From: Hyphococcus sp. | Lineage (GTDB): Bacteria > Pseudomonadota > Alphaproteobacteria > Caulobacterales > Parvularculaceae | Assembly (NCBI GenBank): GCA_021604585.1 | Contig: BQJG01000001.1 | Span: forward strand, 62,001 to 126,000 | DNA: 64,000 nucleotides | Reading direction: 5' to 3' | Shown: in pieces, positions 8,462-17,215 of the stretch | How positions within the stretch are numbered: position 1 is the stretch's first letter | How the letters are laid out: each line of letters begins with the position of its first letter | Notes under the pieces: generated by a model | The model's input: the letters and a program-made list of their open reading frames with translations, nothing else | What the model was told of the DNA's origin: nothing | Database searches by the model: none | Translations under genes and position numbers: made by a program

Positions 8462-10138
8462 CTAAGGTTTATGCGTTACATTCAGATCCAGCACGTCTGG
8501 AACCGTCTGTGGCGCGGTCATGCTTGTCGCCTGCAACGCCGTGAACGCGACTGGCTCTGCGGGCGCCGCCGCAATCTCCAGCGTTCCGCCCTTGGAAACG
8601 AACTCCGCAAGCGCATCGACATATCCAGAAATGCGGGGATTCATTTGTGCAGCTTGCGCCCCTGACAAGCGAATCATAGCGGGGACCGACATGCGTAAAT
8701 CTTCTCCCGTACCGCCCATTTGCAAGGCGGCGAGCGAGAAGATCGCATCAAGCGCTTTCTCATCCTTGATTTTCACAGACAAGTTCTTGAAGGCGCCTTT
8801 CGAAGCAAAAGCGTTGGTCTCTCCGTCTTCCATCGCTGCGGCAATCTCATCAAGTTTCAGATTGCTGAAACCGAGCGTTGCGCTGAGATTGGCGACGCTT
8901 TCCATATCAGCTGCGTAACTAAAGTCAGCGGCGCCGCTTTTGTCGTTCCAGATCCAGCTAACGCTGCCGTCGCCTTTGACCTTGTCGAGGCCGTGATCTT
9001 TCAGGATTTTCAACGCATCGGCTTCTGACTCTGGAACATAGGCGGTAAAGTTATAGACCGCGCCTTTTGAATCCGCGCGGAAGTTCGACGGGATCATCCA
9101 GGTGAAATCCGCAGCACTAATGGTCGCTTCAGCCACGCTCGCGGCGGGTTTTCCGTTCACAATCGAGCTCATATTGGAGGCCTTCATCGTCCCGAGATCA
9201 ATCAAGTCTCGCTCGGTGGCCGGCGGCTTTTCACCTTTGATGCCCCACGCCAACAAGCCGGAAAGATCAATCCCGCGCCATTCCAGCGCCTCTACATTCA
9301 CGCGCTGACTTTCCGGCGCGATGAAGCCTGCCAGCGGTCCGGTGATGAACACCGCACCCTGCGGCCCCATAGATTCACGCAAAGCAGCCAGCGATTCAGG
9401 GCTGTGCATGACGCTGTAACCAAAATCTTTAGCTATGATCGCGCCAAGCTTTCCGCCACCCAATCCGACAAATCGTAAATCGGGGGCGTCCATCGATACT
9501 GAAGGCGCATTCGGTGAATGGGCTTCAACTTTCAGCCCTTTGAAATAAAGGCCCGCCAGGTTGACTGCATTAAAAAAGCGTGCGCCTTCCGCACCGACTC
9601 CGTCGCCTTCGACGCCGCCTTGGCGTATGTCGAGCTTGTCGAATTCCACGCCAGCGACGATCAGCTTGGTTTCTTCGTCGCCATCATTGTGACCTTCAGA
9701 CGCGATATTAAGGAAACGAACCTTCTGAAAGATTGTCTCAAATGGCGCGTCAGAACCCGCTTTCTGCGCACCGCGCACCCTTTCAATCGCATCCATGTCA
9801 ACGCCATAAAACTCAGCGCGCGAGACAATCACCGCCTCACCATCATCAGCATCGGCAAATCTGAGATTCTGGACGACCGTGGCGCCGAGCTTTTCATCAA
9901 ATTTGGCTGACTCATAGCTTGGCCGCTCGCCCTCCGGCATCAACGCGAAAAGCGCGTCAATCTCAACCGGCTCGCCGTCCTTTAGCGAGAATTTGGCGTC
10001 CAGCGGCGAGCCTCCATCTGCTTTTGCGGCAAGCTGGCTGCTTTCCGATCTGGGCGCATCCGCCGAGTTTTCTTTTTTTCCGCAAGATACAAGCGCCAAC
10101 GCGGCGACGCCCGTCAGTAACACATTGGAAAATTTCAT
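8462..10138 (-). CDS. large hypothetical lipoprotein
   Basis: A 558-residue protein starting with a lipoprotein signal (hydrophobic residues 5-17, lipobox LVSC with Cys at about 19, followed by GKKE). The rest is a soluble domain with many short beta-strand-like segments and repeated phrases such as 'F-AALQMGGTGEDLRM'. I do not recognise the family. GGGAG lies before the ATG at 10138; the frame is open to 10303, but that part lacks coding character. It is probably anchored at the outer membrane or periplasmic face. It is transcribed in the same direction as, and just downstream of, the TlpA-like gene. Confidence 0.75.
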   Translation of the reverse strand: MKFSNVLLTGVAALALVSCGKKENSADAPRSESSQLAAKADGGSPLDAKFSLKDGEPVEIDALFALMPEGERPSYESAKFDEKLGATVVQNLRFADADDGEAVIVSRAEFYGVDMDAIERVRGAQKAGSDAPFETIFQKVRFLNIASEGHNDGDEETKLIVAGVEFDKLDIRQGGVEGDGVGAEGARFFNAVNLAGLYFKGLKVEAHSPNAPSVSMDAPDLRFVGLGGGKLGAIIAKDFGYSVMHSPESLAALRESMGPQGAVFITGPLAGFIAPESQRVNVEALEWRGIDLSGLLAWGIKGEKPPATERDLIDLGTMKASNMSSIVNGKPAASVAEATISAADFTWMIPSNFRADSKGAVYNFTAYVPESEADALKILKDHGLDKVKGDGSVSWIWNDKSGAADFSYAADMESVANLSATLGFSNLKLDEIAAAMEDGETNAFASKGAFKNLSVKIKDEKALDAIFSLAALQMGGTGEDLRMSVPAMIRLSGAQAAQMNPRISGYVDALAEFVSKGGTLEIAAAPAEPVAFTALQATSMTAPQTVPDVLDLNVTHKP

Positions 10139-10254
10139 AAAATCAGCTCCCTGGACAGATTGATTGCGATCCGTCCGCACTGAACGGCCCCCGCATAAGA
10201 ATGATGGGTAGGGGTATATCGGGATTGAGTCAGCGCGCCTAGCCAAACGCGGCC

Positions 10255-10866
10255 CTATGGCAAAGCAGATTCGATCAGACGACGCGATTCCGGGGCTGTC
10301 CAATCAGCCTCTCCGACCAAACGGCCAATTTCCTGCCCTTTTGCGTCATACAGGATCGACACCGGCAAAATGTCAGCGCCGCCGATTGCAAAGGCGAATC
10401 GCAAATCCGGGTCGGCATAGAGCTTTAAATGCTCAATATTGAGGCGATCCAGAAACTGCCTTGCGACTTCCGGCCCGCGCGGATCAGCAGCAATAGCGAC
10501 AACTGCAAATTTTCGCCCACCAAGATTGCGTTCAAGCACATCCAGTGAAGGCAACTCCTTCAAACAAGGAGCGCACCATGTCGCCCAGAAATTGACCAGC
10601 ACCGCCTTGCCGCGAAAATCGTCCAGCGTCACCTGCTCACCCTCATGCAAGAATGCGATGGATGGCGCGCCGCGGGGCGGAAATGCATAAGCAAAATCGG
10701 CCATTTCGCCAGTCAGCAAGGACTGATCATGGTTTAAGGCAGAGACGGGTTCATCGTCCTTTGGGCTTACGCTGGCGCTGATGATGGCGTAGAGGAGGAA
10801 CGCTACGCCCGCGCAGCCCCAAAGGAGCAGCCAGAAGCGCGATTGTTTGAGAAATTGCAGCGACAT
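10255..10866 (-). CDS. tlpA: TlpA-like membrane-anchored thioredoxin
   Basis: A 203-residue protein with one N-terminal membrane anchor (about 11-30) and a periplasmic redoxin domain. The active site WCAPC lies at residues 97-101, inside the conserved VNFWATWCAPC strand-helix, and a cis-proline-type loop (ILPVSIL) lies near 165. TlpA proteins reduce periplasmic disulfides, for example on cytochrome oxidase copper chaperones. AGGA lies 5 bases before the ATG. It is divergent from argH with only 25 bp between the start codons; tlpA next to argH is a recurrent arrangement in alphaproteobacteria. Confidence 0.9.
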   Translation of the reverse strand: MSLQFLKQSRFWLLLWGCAGVAFLLYAIISASVSPKDDEPVSALNHDQSLLTGEMADFAYAFPPRGAPSIAFLHEGEQVTLDDFRGKAVLVNFWATWCAPCLKELPSLDVLERNLGGRKFAVVAIAADPRGPEVARQFLDRLNIEHLKLYADPDLRFAFAIGGADILPVSILYDAKGQEIGRLVGEADWTAPESRRLIESALP

Positions 10867-10891
10867 TAAATCCTACAGAATTGCCAAGTTC

Positions 10892-12298
10892 ATGACAGAT
10901 AAGACCGAACGTTCTGAAAACCAAATGTGGGGCGGCAGATTTTCGCAAGGCCCGGCGGAAATCATGGAGGCAATCAACGCCTCTATCGATATCGACAAGC
11001 GTCTTTGGCGCGAAGACATCGCCGGATCGAAGGCCCATGCCGCGATGCTGGCTGAAACTGGCGTCATTTCCCGCGCTGATGCCACAGCCATTCTTGACGG
11101 CCTTGATCAGATCGCAAGCGAAATCGAATCCGGGACATTTGAGTTTTCCAAGGCCCTCGAAGACATTCACATGAATATCGAAGCCCGGCTCAAAACCATC
11201 ATCGGCGATCCGGCCGGACGGCTGCATACAGCGCGTTCACGCAACGATCAAGTCGCAACCGATTTCCGCCTCTGGTGCCGGCGTGCATGCGACGAGGCTG
11301 AGGATGCAATCAAATTGCTCATGGCGGCCCTCGCGCAATCAGCGCTGACAAATTCAGACGCCATCATGCCGGGCTTTACTCATTTGCAGACGGCGCAGCC
11401 GGTAACCTTTGGCCACCATCTGCTTGCTTATGTAGAGATGTTTTCGCGCGATGCAGGCCGTTTCGCTGATGCGCGAAAGCGTATGAACGAAAGCCCGCTT
11501 GGCTCCGCGGCGCTGGCAGGCACGCCGTTTCCGATCGACCGTAACGCCACCGCTAAATCTCTTGGTTTCGATCGCCCATGCGCAAATTCTCTCGACGGCG
11601 TGTCGTCTCGTGACTTTGCACTCGAGCTTTTATCGGCGGCGGCCATTGCGGCAACGCACTTGTCGCGCCTCGCGGAAGAGATCGTTTTGTGGACATCGCC
11701 GCAATTCGGATTCGCCTCCTTGTCGGATGCGTTCTCAACCGGATCATCCATCATGCCGCAAAAACGCAATCCTGATGCGGCGGAACTGGTGCGTGCAAAA
11801 ACGGGCCGGATCACCGGCTCGCTGAATTCGTTATTGATGGTGATGAAGGCGTTGCCGCTGGCATACGCTAAGGATTTGCAAGAGGATAAAGCGGCGACCT
11901 TTGAGGCCGTTGACGCACTGGCGCTGGCGCTTTCCGCTATGACCGGCATGATCAGTGATTTGACGCCGAATCGCGAGGCCATGAAGGAAGCGGCGATGCG
12001 CGGCTGTTCGACCGCCACCGATCTGGCTGACTGGCTGGTTCGAGAATTGGGCTTGCCATTCCGGGATGCGCATCACGTTACCGGGCGTGTTGTCGCGCTG
12101 GCTGAGCAATCGAAAAAGCGTCTCGATCAGCTCACTCTTGCCGACATGCAAAAAATTGAACCGCGCCTCACAGCAGACATATTCAATGTGCTTTCGGTCG
12201 AAGCATCTGTCGCTTCGCGCCGTGCCTATGGCGGGACCGCACCAGAAAATGTTAAAGCTGAAGCGAAGCGCTGGATCGACGCACTAAAGAAGGATTAG
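10892..12298 (+). CDS. argH: argininosuccinate lyase
   Basis: A 468-residue enzyme of normal length for the last step of arginine synthesis, which cleaves argininosuccinate to arginine and fumarate. It shows the N-terminal MWGGRFS motif, the HTARSRNDQVATD segment with the substrate-binding residues, and the fumarase/aspartase superfamily signature GSSIMPQKRNPD near residue 285. The ATG at 10892 is used; the upstream extension reads through the divergent promoter region. It is followed after 4 bp by the tiny lipoprotein gene lptM and then lysA, a classic operon order. Confidence 0.97.
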   Translation: MTDKTERSENQMWGGRFSQGPAEIMEAINASIDIDKRLWREDIAGSKAHAAMLAETGVISRADATAILDGLDQIASEIESGTFEFSKALEDIHMNIEARLKTIIGDPAGRLHTARSRNDQVATDFRLWCRRACDEAEDAIKLLMAALAQSALTNSDAIMPGFTHLQTAQPVTFGHHLLAYVEMFSRDAGRFADARKRMNESPLGSAALAGTPFPIDRNATAKSLGFDRPCANSLDGVSSRDFALELLSAAAIAATHLSRLAEEIVLWTSPQFGFASLSDAFSTGSSIMPQKRNPDAAELVRAKTGRITGSLNSLLMVMKALPLAYAKDLQEDKAATFEAVDALALALSAMTGMISDLTPNREAMKEAAMRGCSTATDLADWLVRELGLPFRDAHHVTGRVVALAEQSKKRLDQLTLADMQKIEPRLTADIFNVLSVEASVASRRAYGGTAPENVKAEAKRWIDALKKD

Positions 12299-12302
12299 CC
12301 GC

Positions 12303-12413
12303 ATGCGTGTTTTGATGATGGTTTTGGCCCTGACATTCGCCTTGTCCGCATGCGGTAAGAAAGCGCCGCTGCGCGCGCCGGACGAACCTCAAGATCAATC
12401 CCTCAACAGGTAG
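12303..12413 (+). CDS. lptM: LptM (YifL-like) small lipoprotein
   Basis: A 36-residue protein: a hydrophobic signal, the lipobox LSAC followed by GKKAPLR, then a short hydrophilic tail. This is the LPS-assembly lipoprotein LptM/YifL pattern, and its position between argH and lysA is the classical one. LptM stabilises the oxidised form of the LptDE translocon in E. coli. It starts 4 bp after the argH stop and ends 6 bp before lysA. Confidence 0.88.
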   Translation: MRVLMMVLALTFALSACGKKAPLRAPDEPQDQSLNR

Positions 12414-12419
12414 CCGCCA

Positions 12420-13682
12420 GTGCACCATTTCGACTATTGCAGCGGACATCTCCACGCAGAGGATGTCGATGTAACTGAGTTGGCCGAACAGGTGGGAACA
12501 CCCTTCTACCTTTATTCAGAAGCGACATTACGTAGGCATATGCGCGTGTTTGCTGGCGCATTTTCAGGCATCGATCCGCTTATCGCGTTTTCCGTAAAAG
12601 CCAATTCGAATCTATCGGTCTTGCGCGTTCTCGCCAGCGAGGGCGCTGGCGCCGATGTGGTTTCCGGGGGCGAACTCCAGCGCGCGCTAGTCGCAAACAT
12701 TACGCCGGACAAAATTGTATTTTCCGGCATCGGCAAAACGCCAGATGAAATGCGTGCGGCGCTGCAAGTCGGCATCTATCAGTTCAATGTCGAATCAGCA
12801 CCGGAACTAGACGCCCTCAATACAGCAGCTCTCGAACTTGAAAAGCGCGCACCCATAGCTTTACGCGTTAATCCAGACGTCGCCGCCGGCGGGCACGATA
12901 AAATTGCGACCGGCCGCAAAGAAGATAAATTCGGCGTCGCATGGGGCGAAGCGCGCAACCTCTACGCTCATGCCCGCAGTCTCTCCGGCATCGACGTAGT
13001 CGGCGTTGATTTGCACATCGGCTCTCAGATTGCCGATCTTGAGCCATTCAAAGCCGCCATCAGCAAAGTCTCGGAATTGATCTGCGATCTGCGAGCTGAT
13101 GGTTGTTCTATTGACCGGCTGGATTTGGGAGGCGGGCTCGGCATCCCTTATGGCAATGCCGCGCCACCGCCTCATCCGGACGATTATGCGGGGCTTATAA
13201 AGCAATTAACTGCACCTTTGGATCTAAGGCTAATTTTTGAACCGGGACGCATGATTTGCGGGAATGCGGGCATCTTGGTGACGCGCGTATTGTATGTGAA
13301 GCAAGGTGAGGCGCGAAAATTCCTCATCGTCGACGCCGCAATGAATGACCTGATCCGCCCTGCGCTCTACGACGCGCATCACGACATCCAGCCGGTTATC
13401 GTGAAACACGATAGTGCGGAAAATATTTACGACGTGGTCGGCCCCGTCTGTGAATCGAGTGACTTCTTCGCCAAGAAACGCCTGTTGCCTGAAATGAGAG
13501 CGGGCGACCTTGCGGCGATCATGTCAGCCGGCGCGTATGGCGCCGTGCAGGCGTCGCAATATAATTCGCGTCCTCTTATTCCTGAGGTCATGGTGAAGGA
13601 CGATCAGTTCGCCATCATCCGGCGCCGGCCCAGTTTCGCCGATATGGTCGCTCTGGAAGAAATGCCGGCCTGGCTGGACTAG
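12420..13682 (+). CDS. lysA: diaminopimelate decarboxylase
   Basis: A 420-residue PLP enzyme that makes L-lysine from meso-diaminopimelate. Visible are AFSVKANSN with the PLP-lysine near residue 60, HIGSQI near 200, the glycine-rich DLGGGLGIPY, the FEPGR segment, and GPVCESSDFFAKKR with the active-site Cys. The start is GTG at 12420. It is the last gene of argH-lptM-lysA. Its stop overlaps by 4 bp the end of the convergent DUF5658 gene. Confidence 0.97.
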   Translation: MHHFDYCSGHLHAEDVDVTELAEQVGTPFYLYSEATLRRHMRVFAGAFSGIDPLIAFSVKANSNLSVLRVLASEGAGADVVSGGELQRALVANITPDKIVFSGIGKTPDEMRAALQVGIYQFNVESAPELDALNTAALELEKRAPIALRVNPDVAAGGHDKIATGRKEDKFGVAWGEARNLYAHARSLSGIDVVGVDLHIGSQIADLEPFKAAISKVSELICDLRADGCSIDRLDLGGGLGIPYGNAAPPPHPDDYAGLIKQLTAPLDLRLIFEPGRMICGNAGILVTRVLYVKQGEARKFLIVDAAMNDLIRPALYDAHHDIQPVIVKHDSAENIYDVVGPVCESSDFFAKKRLLPEMRAGDLAAIMSAGAYGAVQASQYNSRPLIPEVMVKDDQFAIIRRRPSFADMVALEEMPAWLD

Positions 13683-14053
13683 ATAACGCCGCCGATCGCA
13701 AAGTTATTGGCGACGATCAGAATGTTCCCCGCCGTCGCGACCGTGAAGAAGAACAACACGATCCAGTGTGGGAACCACAATACCATAAAACTGATAAGCC
13801 CTTGCAGGCCTAGCTTGGCAAGTATCCACCCCTCTCCTGCATGGACCATCAGCGCATTCAGCAGCGGATTAGCTTCGACCCCTGCGCCGCTTTCCAGCGC
13901 AATAACGGTTGAGATGATGTCCGCGACGCCCACGAAATTGTAGATCACGACCAGCGCCCATGCGATTCTTGTCTGCCAGACGGAAGCTCGGGACCGGCGA
14001 GCATCTTCCCCAAGCTGCTGACGGCGTTTGGACGAGGTGAGCGTTAACACCAA
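13679..14053 (-). CDS. DUF5658-type small membrane protein
   Basis: A 124-residue protein with a basic N-terminus and three or four membrane segments (about 30-50, 75-93 and 98-117). The loop 'DIISTVIAL-ESGAGVEANPLL' follows the D-x-x-(S/T)T...G..E.NP pattern of DUF5658 proteins. The function is unknown. It is convergent with lysA, overlapping its stop, and stands alone on this strand. Confidence 0.7.
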   Translation of the reverse strand: MVLTLTSSKRRQQLGEDARRSRASVWQTRIAWALVVIYNFVGVADIISTVIALESGAGVEANPLLNALMVHAGEGWILAKLGLQGLISFMVLWFPHWIVLFFFTVATAGNILIVANNFAIGGVI

Positions 14054-14177
14054 TCCGTTCTCCTATTCGTTAACCTGTTTACGCGGCCATTTTGCGCCAT
14101 TTACAGGTCAGGCTGAGTAAAGCGTAAGGCGAAGCGCCGTCGACGGAACCCGCTTTGCAGGCTATTGTGCAAGAAGT

Positions 14178-16625
14178 ATGACGAGTGCAGTGACACAGCC
14201 CAGCCCCAAGGGAAAGCGCCTTCCCGGAGAAGGGGCCATTCTCGCAGCGCGGATTGTGCTGTTTTGGGAACAATTATGGCCAGCGCTGCTGCCGGCGCTG
14301 ACGATTGTCTTTGCCTACCTCTTCATGAGCCTTTGCGATTTGTGGAAGCTCGTGCCTGTCTGGCTGCACTGGCTTGCATTAATGCTCGGCGGCGCCGGGT
14401 TCGTAGCATTGCTGTATCGCGATCTCAGTAGTTTGCGTTTTCCGACACGCCGTGAAGGACAGGCACGTTTGGAACGGGATGGCGGCGTTGTGCACGCCGC
14501 TCTTCAAGCGCTCGATGACTCTCCTTTTGAATCAGATGTGGGCGAACCGCCTCTTTGGCGCGCACACCAGCAAGCCATGCGTGAACGGGCGCGCGCCGCG
14601 AGACTGAAAAGCGCGCGCGATCTCGCTGACCGTCGCGACCCTTGGGGTTTGCGTCATATCGCACTCGGATTGCTCGCCATTGCTTTTGTCGCAGGCGGAA
14701 AAGATTCGATGATGCGGCTGGCGCTTGGCGGCGACCCGCAGGCGCATGCAGGCTCAGGAAAACTGGTGGCGGATTTGTGGATCGAACCCCCTGTTTATGT
14801 CGGCCGCGCGCCCATCTATCTGCTGCACGCTGGACAGCCTCTTCCCGAAGGGGCCGCGCAAATTGATGCGCCAGAAGGATCGAAGCTGATCGCGCAGGTG
14901 AATGGCGGCGGACGGGTCAAACTCACCTTTCAAACACCCGACGAAACCATTCGCGGTGACTTCAAGCGAGAGAAAAATGCGGGACGCGCCGAGTTCGCGA
15001 TTGGCGATAGCGGGTTGCTTCGCTTAAAACTGGGCGGACGCGAAGGCCGCTGGCCCATCGGCGTTTTGCGTGACTCATCTCCTAGTGTCCGCTTTACAGA
15101 AACGCCGGCGCGCACTGATGACGGACGAGTCGATTTCGCTATTACAATGGAAGACGATTACGGCATCACAGATGCGCGACTATCGCTTCGTCTTGACCCG
15201 GATCAGGAACGTCCGCTAGACGCAGCGGCTTTTGACGAAGCCAGTCTAGTGCAATCTCGTTCAATTCCGCTGGAAGGCGTCGCCGGCGCTTCCGGCGCGC
15301 GCGCAGCGACACTCGATCTTCAGTCTGATCCATGGGCGGGGCTTCAGGTGCTGGCGAAAGTTATTGTTCGGGACGGCGCGGGACAAGAGGGCGGCACAAA
15401 TGAAGCCTCTCTAACGCTACCGACACGCATGTTCTATAATCCAATCGCCAAAGCCGTGATCGAGCAACGTCAGACCTTGGCTGTAGCGGAAACGGATTGG
15501 CGCCGCGCTGCACGGTCTTTCGATGCGATGACCCTTGCGCCGGATATTTTCTATGCGGAAAAGCCAACCAATTATCTGTTGCTGCGTTCAGCCTTCTGGC
15601 GGGTCATGCGTCAAAATGGCGACAGTTATGAAGATGCGGTAGAGCAGTTCTGGCCGCTTGCCTTGCAGCTAGAGGACGAGGCGCTGGAACTCGCGCGACA
15701 ACGATTAGAGGCGGCGCGCGAAGCTTTACGCCAAGCGCTTGAAAACGGCGCTAGCGATGCGGAAGTTGAACGCCTGGTGGAAGAGCTGCGACAGGCGATG
15801 AATGATTACCTCACCGCACTTGCCCAATCAGGACAGGCGATGGAAGGCGAAACGCCAAGCAACGCGCACCAAGTCGAACAGTCCGATCTGGACGATATGC
15901 TAGATGCAATTCGCGACCTTTCGCAGCAAGGCGCAAACAATGCTGCGCGGCAGATGCTGTCCGATCTTGAAAACATGCTGAACAATTTGCGGCTATCGCA
16001 GAGCCGATCGGGCCAAGGCGGTCTGGGAAGCGGCCAGCAAAGCGGCGCCAACGGACAAAGCGGCCGAGCTGGTGAAGCCGGCGAATTGATCGGGCGACAA
16101 CGTGAGCTTGCAGATGAAACTTTTGAACGCCGCCAAAGCGGGCGCCTTAACGGAGACGATCTCGCCGTCCGTGAAGGGCAGCTTGGCGGTGATCTTGATG
16201 AATTAATGGATGCGCTGGAAGGTGAAAGCGCGAATGATCCGAATGGCGAGGCGGGGCGCGCCTTGGGAAGAGCGAGAAGCGCCATGCGCGAAGCTGAAGG
16301 CGCACTCGCCGGCGATGATTTTGCAGCAGCGAATGACGCTATGGAGCGGGCTATCGCCAATTTGCGCGACGGCGCCGAAGCGTTGGCCCGTGAGCAAATG
16401 CGTCAAGCGCGCGGTGAAGGTGAAGGCCAGGAAGGACAACGCGGCCGCACGGATCCGCTTGGACGCGCCGCAGGCTCCTCGGCTGGCGACGGTGTTGAAG
16501 TTCCGGGTGAAAGTGAAGCAGGCCGCACCCGCGCTGTCATCGACGAGTTGCGGCGGAGGCTTGGAGAGCCCGGCCGTGAAGAAAACGAGAAAGACTATCT
16601 GGAAAGATTGCTGGAGCGATTCTAG
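14178..16625 (+). CDS. DUF4175 (TIGR02302) family membrane protein
   Basis: An 815-residue protein typical of alphaproteobacteria. Membrane segments lie near residues 34-53, 60-80 and 157-173, followed by a periplasmic beta-rich region (about 180-430), a long charged helical region (about 440-600) and a low-complexity Gly/Gln/Ser-rich stretch near 610-650 with more coiled coil after it. The family is conserved near hpt and ftsEX in this class, but its role is unknown; an envelope function is inferred. The stop overlaps the end of the convergent hpt gene by 4 bp. Confidence 0.88.
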   Translation: MTSAVTQPSPKGKRLPGEGAILAARIVLFWEQLWPALLPALTIVFAYLFMSLCDLWKLVPVWLHWLALMLGGAGFVALLYRDLSSLRFPTRREGQARLERDGGVVHAALQALDDSPFESDVGEPPLWRAHQQAMRERARAARLKSARDLADRRDPWGLRHIALGLLAIAFVAGGKDSMMRLALGGDPQAHAGSGKLVADLWIEPPVYVGRAPIYLLHAGQPLPEGAAQIDAPEGSKLIAQVNGGGRVKLTFQTPDETIRGDFKREKNAGRAEFAIGDSGLLRLKLGGREGRWPIGVLRDSSPSVRFTETPARTDDGRVDFAITMEDDYGITDARLSLRLDPDQERPLDAAAFDEASLVQSRSIPLEGVAGASGARAATLDLQSDPWAGLQVLAKVIVRDGAGQEGGTNEASLTLPTRMFYNPIAKAVIEQRQTLAVAETDWRRAARSFDAMTLAPDIFYAEKPTNYLLLRSAFWRVMRQNGDSYEDAVEQFWPLALQLEDEALELARQRLEAAREALRQALENGASDAEVERLVEELRQAMNDYLTALAQSGQAMEGETPSNAHQVEQSDLDDMLDAIRDLSQQGANNAARQMLSDLENMLNNLRLSQSRSGQGGLGSGQQSGANGQSGRAGEAGELIGRQRELADETFERRQSGRLNGDDLAVREGQLGGDLDELMDALEGESANDPNGEAGRALGRARSAMREAEGALAGDDFAAANDAMERAIANLRDGAEALAREQMRQARGEGEGQEGQRGRTDPLGRAAGSSAGDGVEVPGESEAGRTRAVIDELRRRLGEPGREENEKDYLERLLERF

Positions 16626-17137
16626 TTGGCGGCGCCGAGCAACGGCACGCCGCGCAAGCGACCGGCGTCATCCATGCCATAGCCAATCAGAAAGTCATCC
16701 GGGTCCGCCTCAAATCCGATATAGTCACATTTGATATCGTCCGCTTTGCCGGTGAGCTTCTTCACAAACACGCAAGTCTTCACCGCCGCTGCGCCGCGAT
16801 CCTCGATCATGCCCTGGCCGAAATGCAGCGAGCGCCCAGTGTCGAGCACGTCATCCAAAAGCAGAACCGTCTTGCCCTTTACGTCGACGGAAAAATCCTT
16901 GAGCAAGGTCACAACCCCGGAGGATGCGCGGGCGCCGCCATATGACGAGAGCTGGACGAAATCCACAAAAGGGTCTGCGCCATGCCGATAGAGCGCCCGT
17001 AACAGATCTGCGGCAAAGATAAACGCCCCTGTGAGAACCGGCGCCAACAGGAAATCAGCAGGCAAATCTCGCGCCATTTCCGCCGCCATTTCATCAACGC
17101 GTTTGGCGATCTGGTCTTCGGTAAAAAGCGTGCGCAT
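16622..17137 (-). CDS. hpt: hypoxanthine phosphoribosyltransferase
   Basis: A 171-residue type I phosphoribosyltransferase. The PRPP-binding motif VLLLDDVLDTGRSL lies near residue 90, the purine-binding C-terminal segment contains DFLIGYGMD, and an N-terminal LTGAFIFAADLLR segment is present. It salvages hypoxanthine or guanine to IMP or GMP. Length is normal for bacterial Hpt. It is convergent with the DUF4175 gene and overlaps its stop by 4 bp. Confidence 0.94.
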   Translation of the reverse strand: MRTLFTEDQIAKRVDEMAAEMARDLPADFLLAPVLTGAFIFAADLLRALYRHGADPFVDFVQLSSYGGARASSGVVTLLKDFSVDVKGKTVLLLDDVLDTGRSLHFGQGMIEDRGAAAVKTCVFVKKLTGKADDIKCDYIGFEADPDDFLIGYGMDDAGRLRGVPLLGAAN

Positions 17138-17215
17138 AAAAAGTGCTCCGTTGGCTGGCTAATTTGACCGCCGGTCTTAGGAGCTTTTCATAGGAAAAAC
17201 CAGTTGCGAAGGCCC

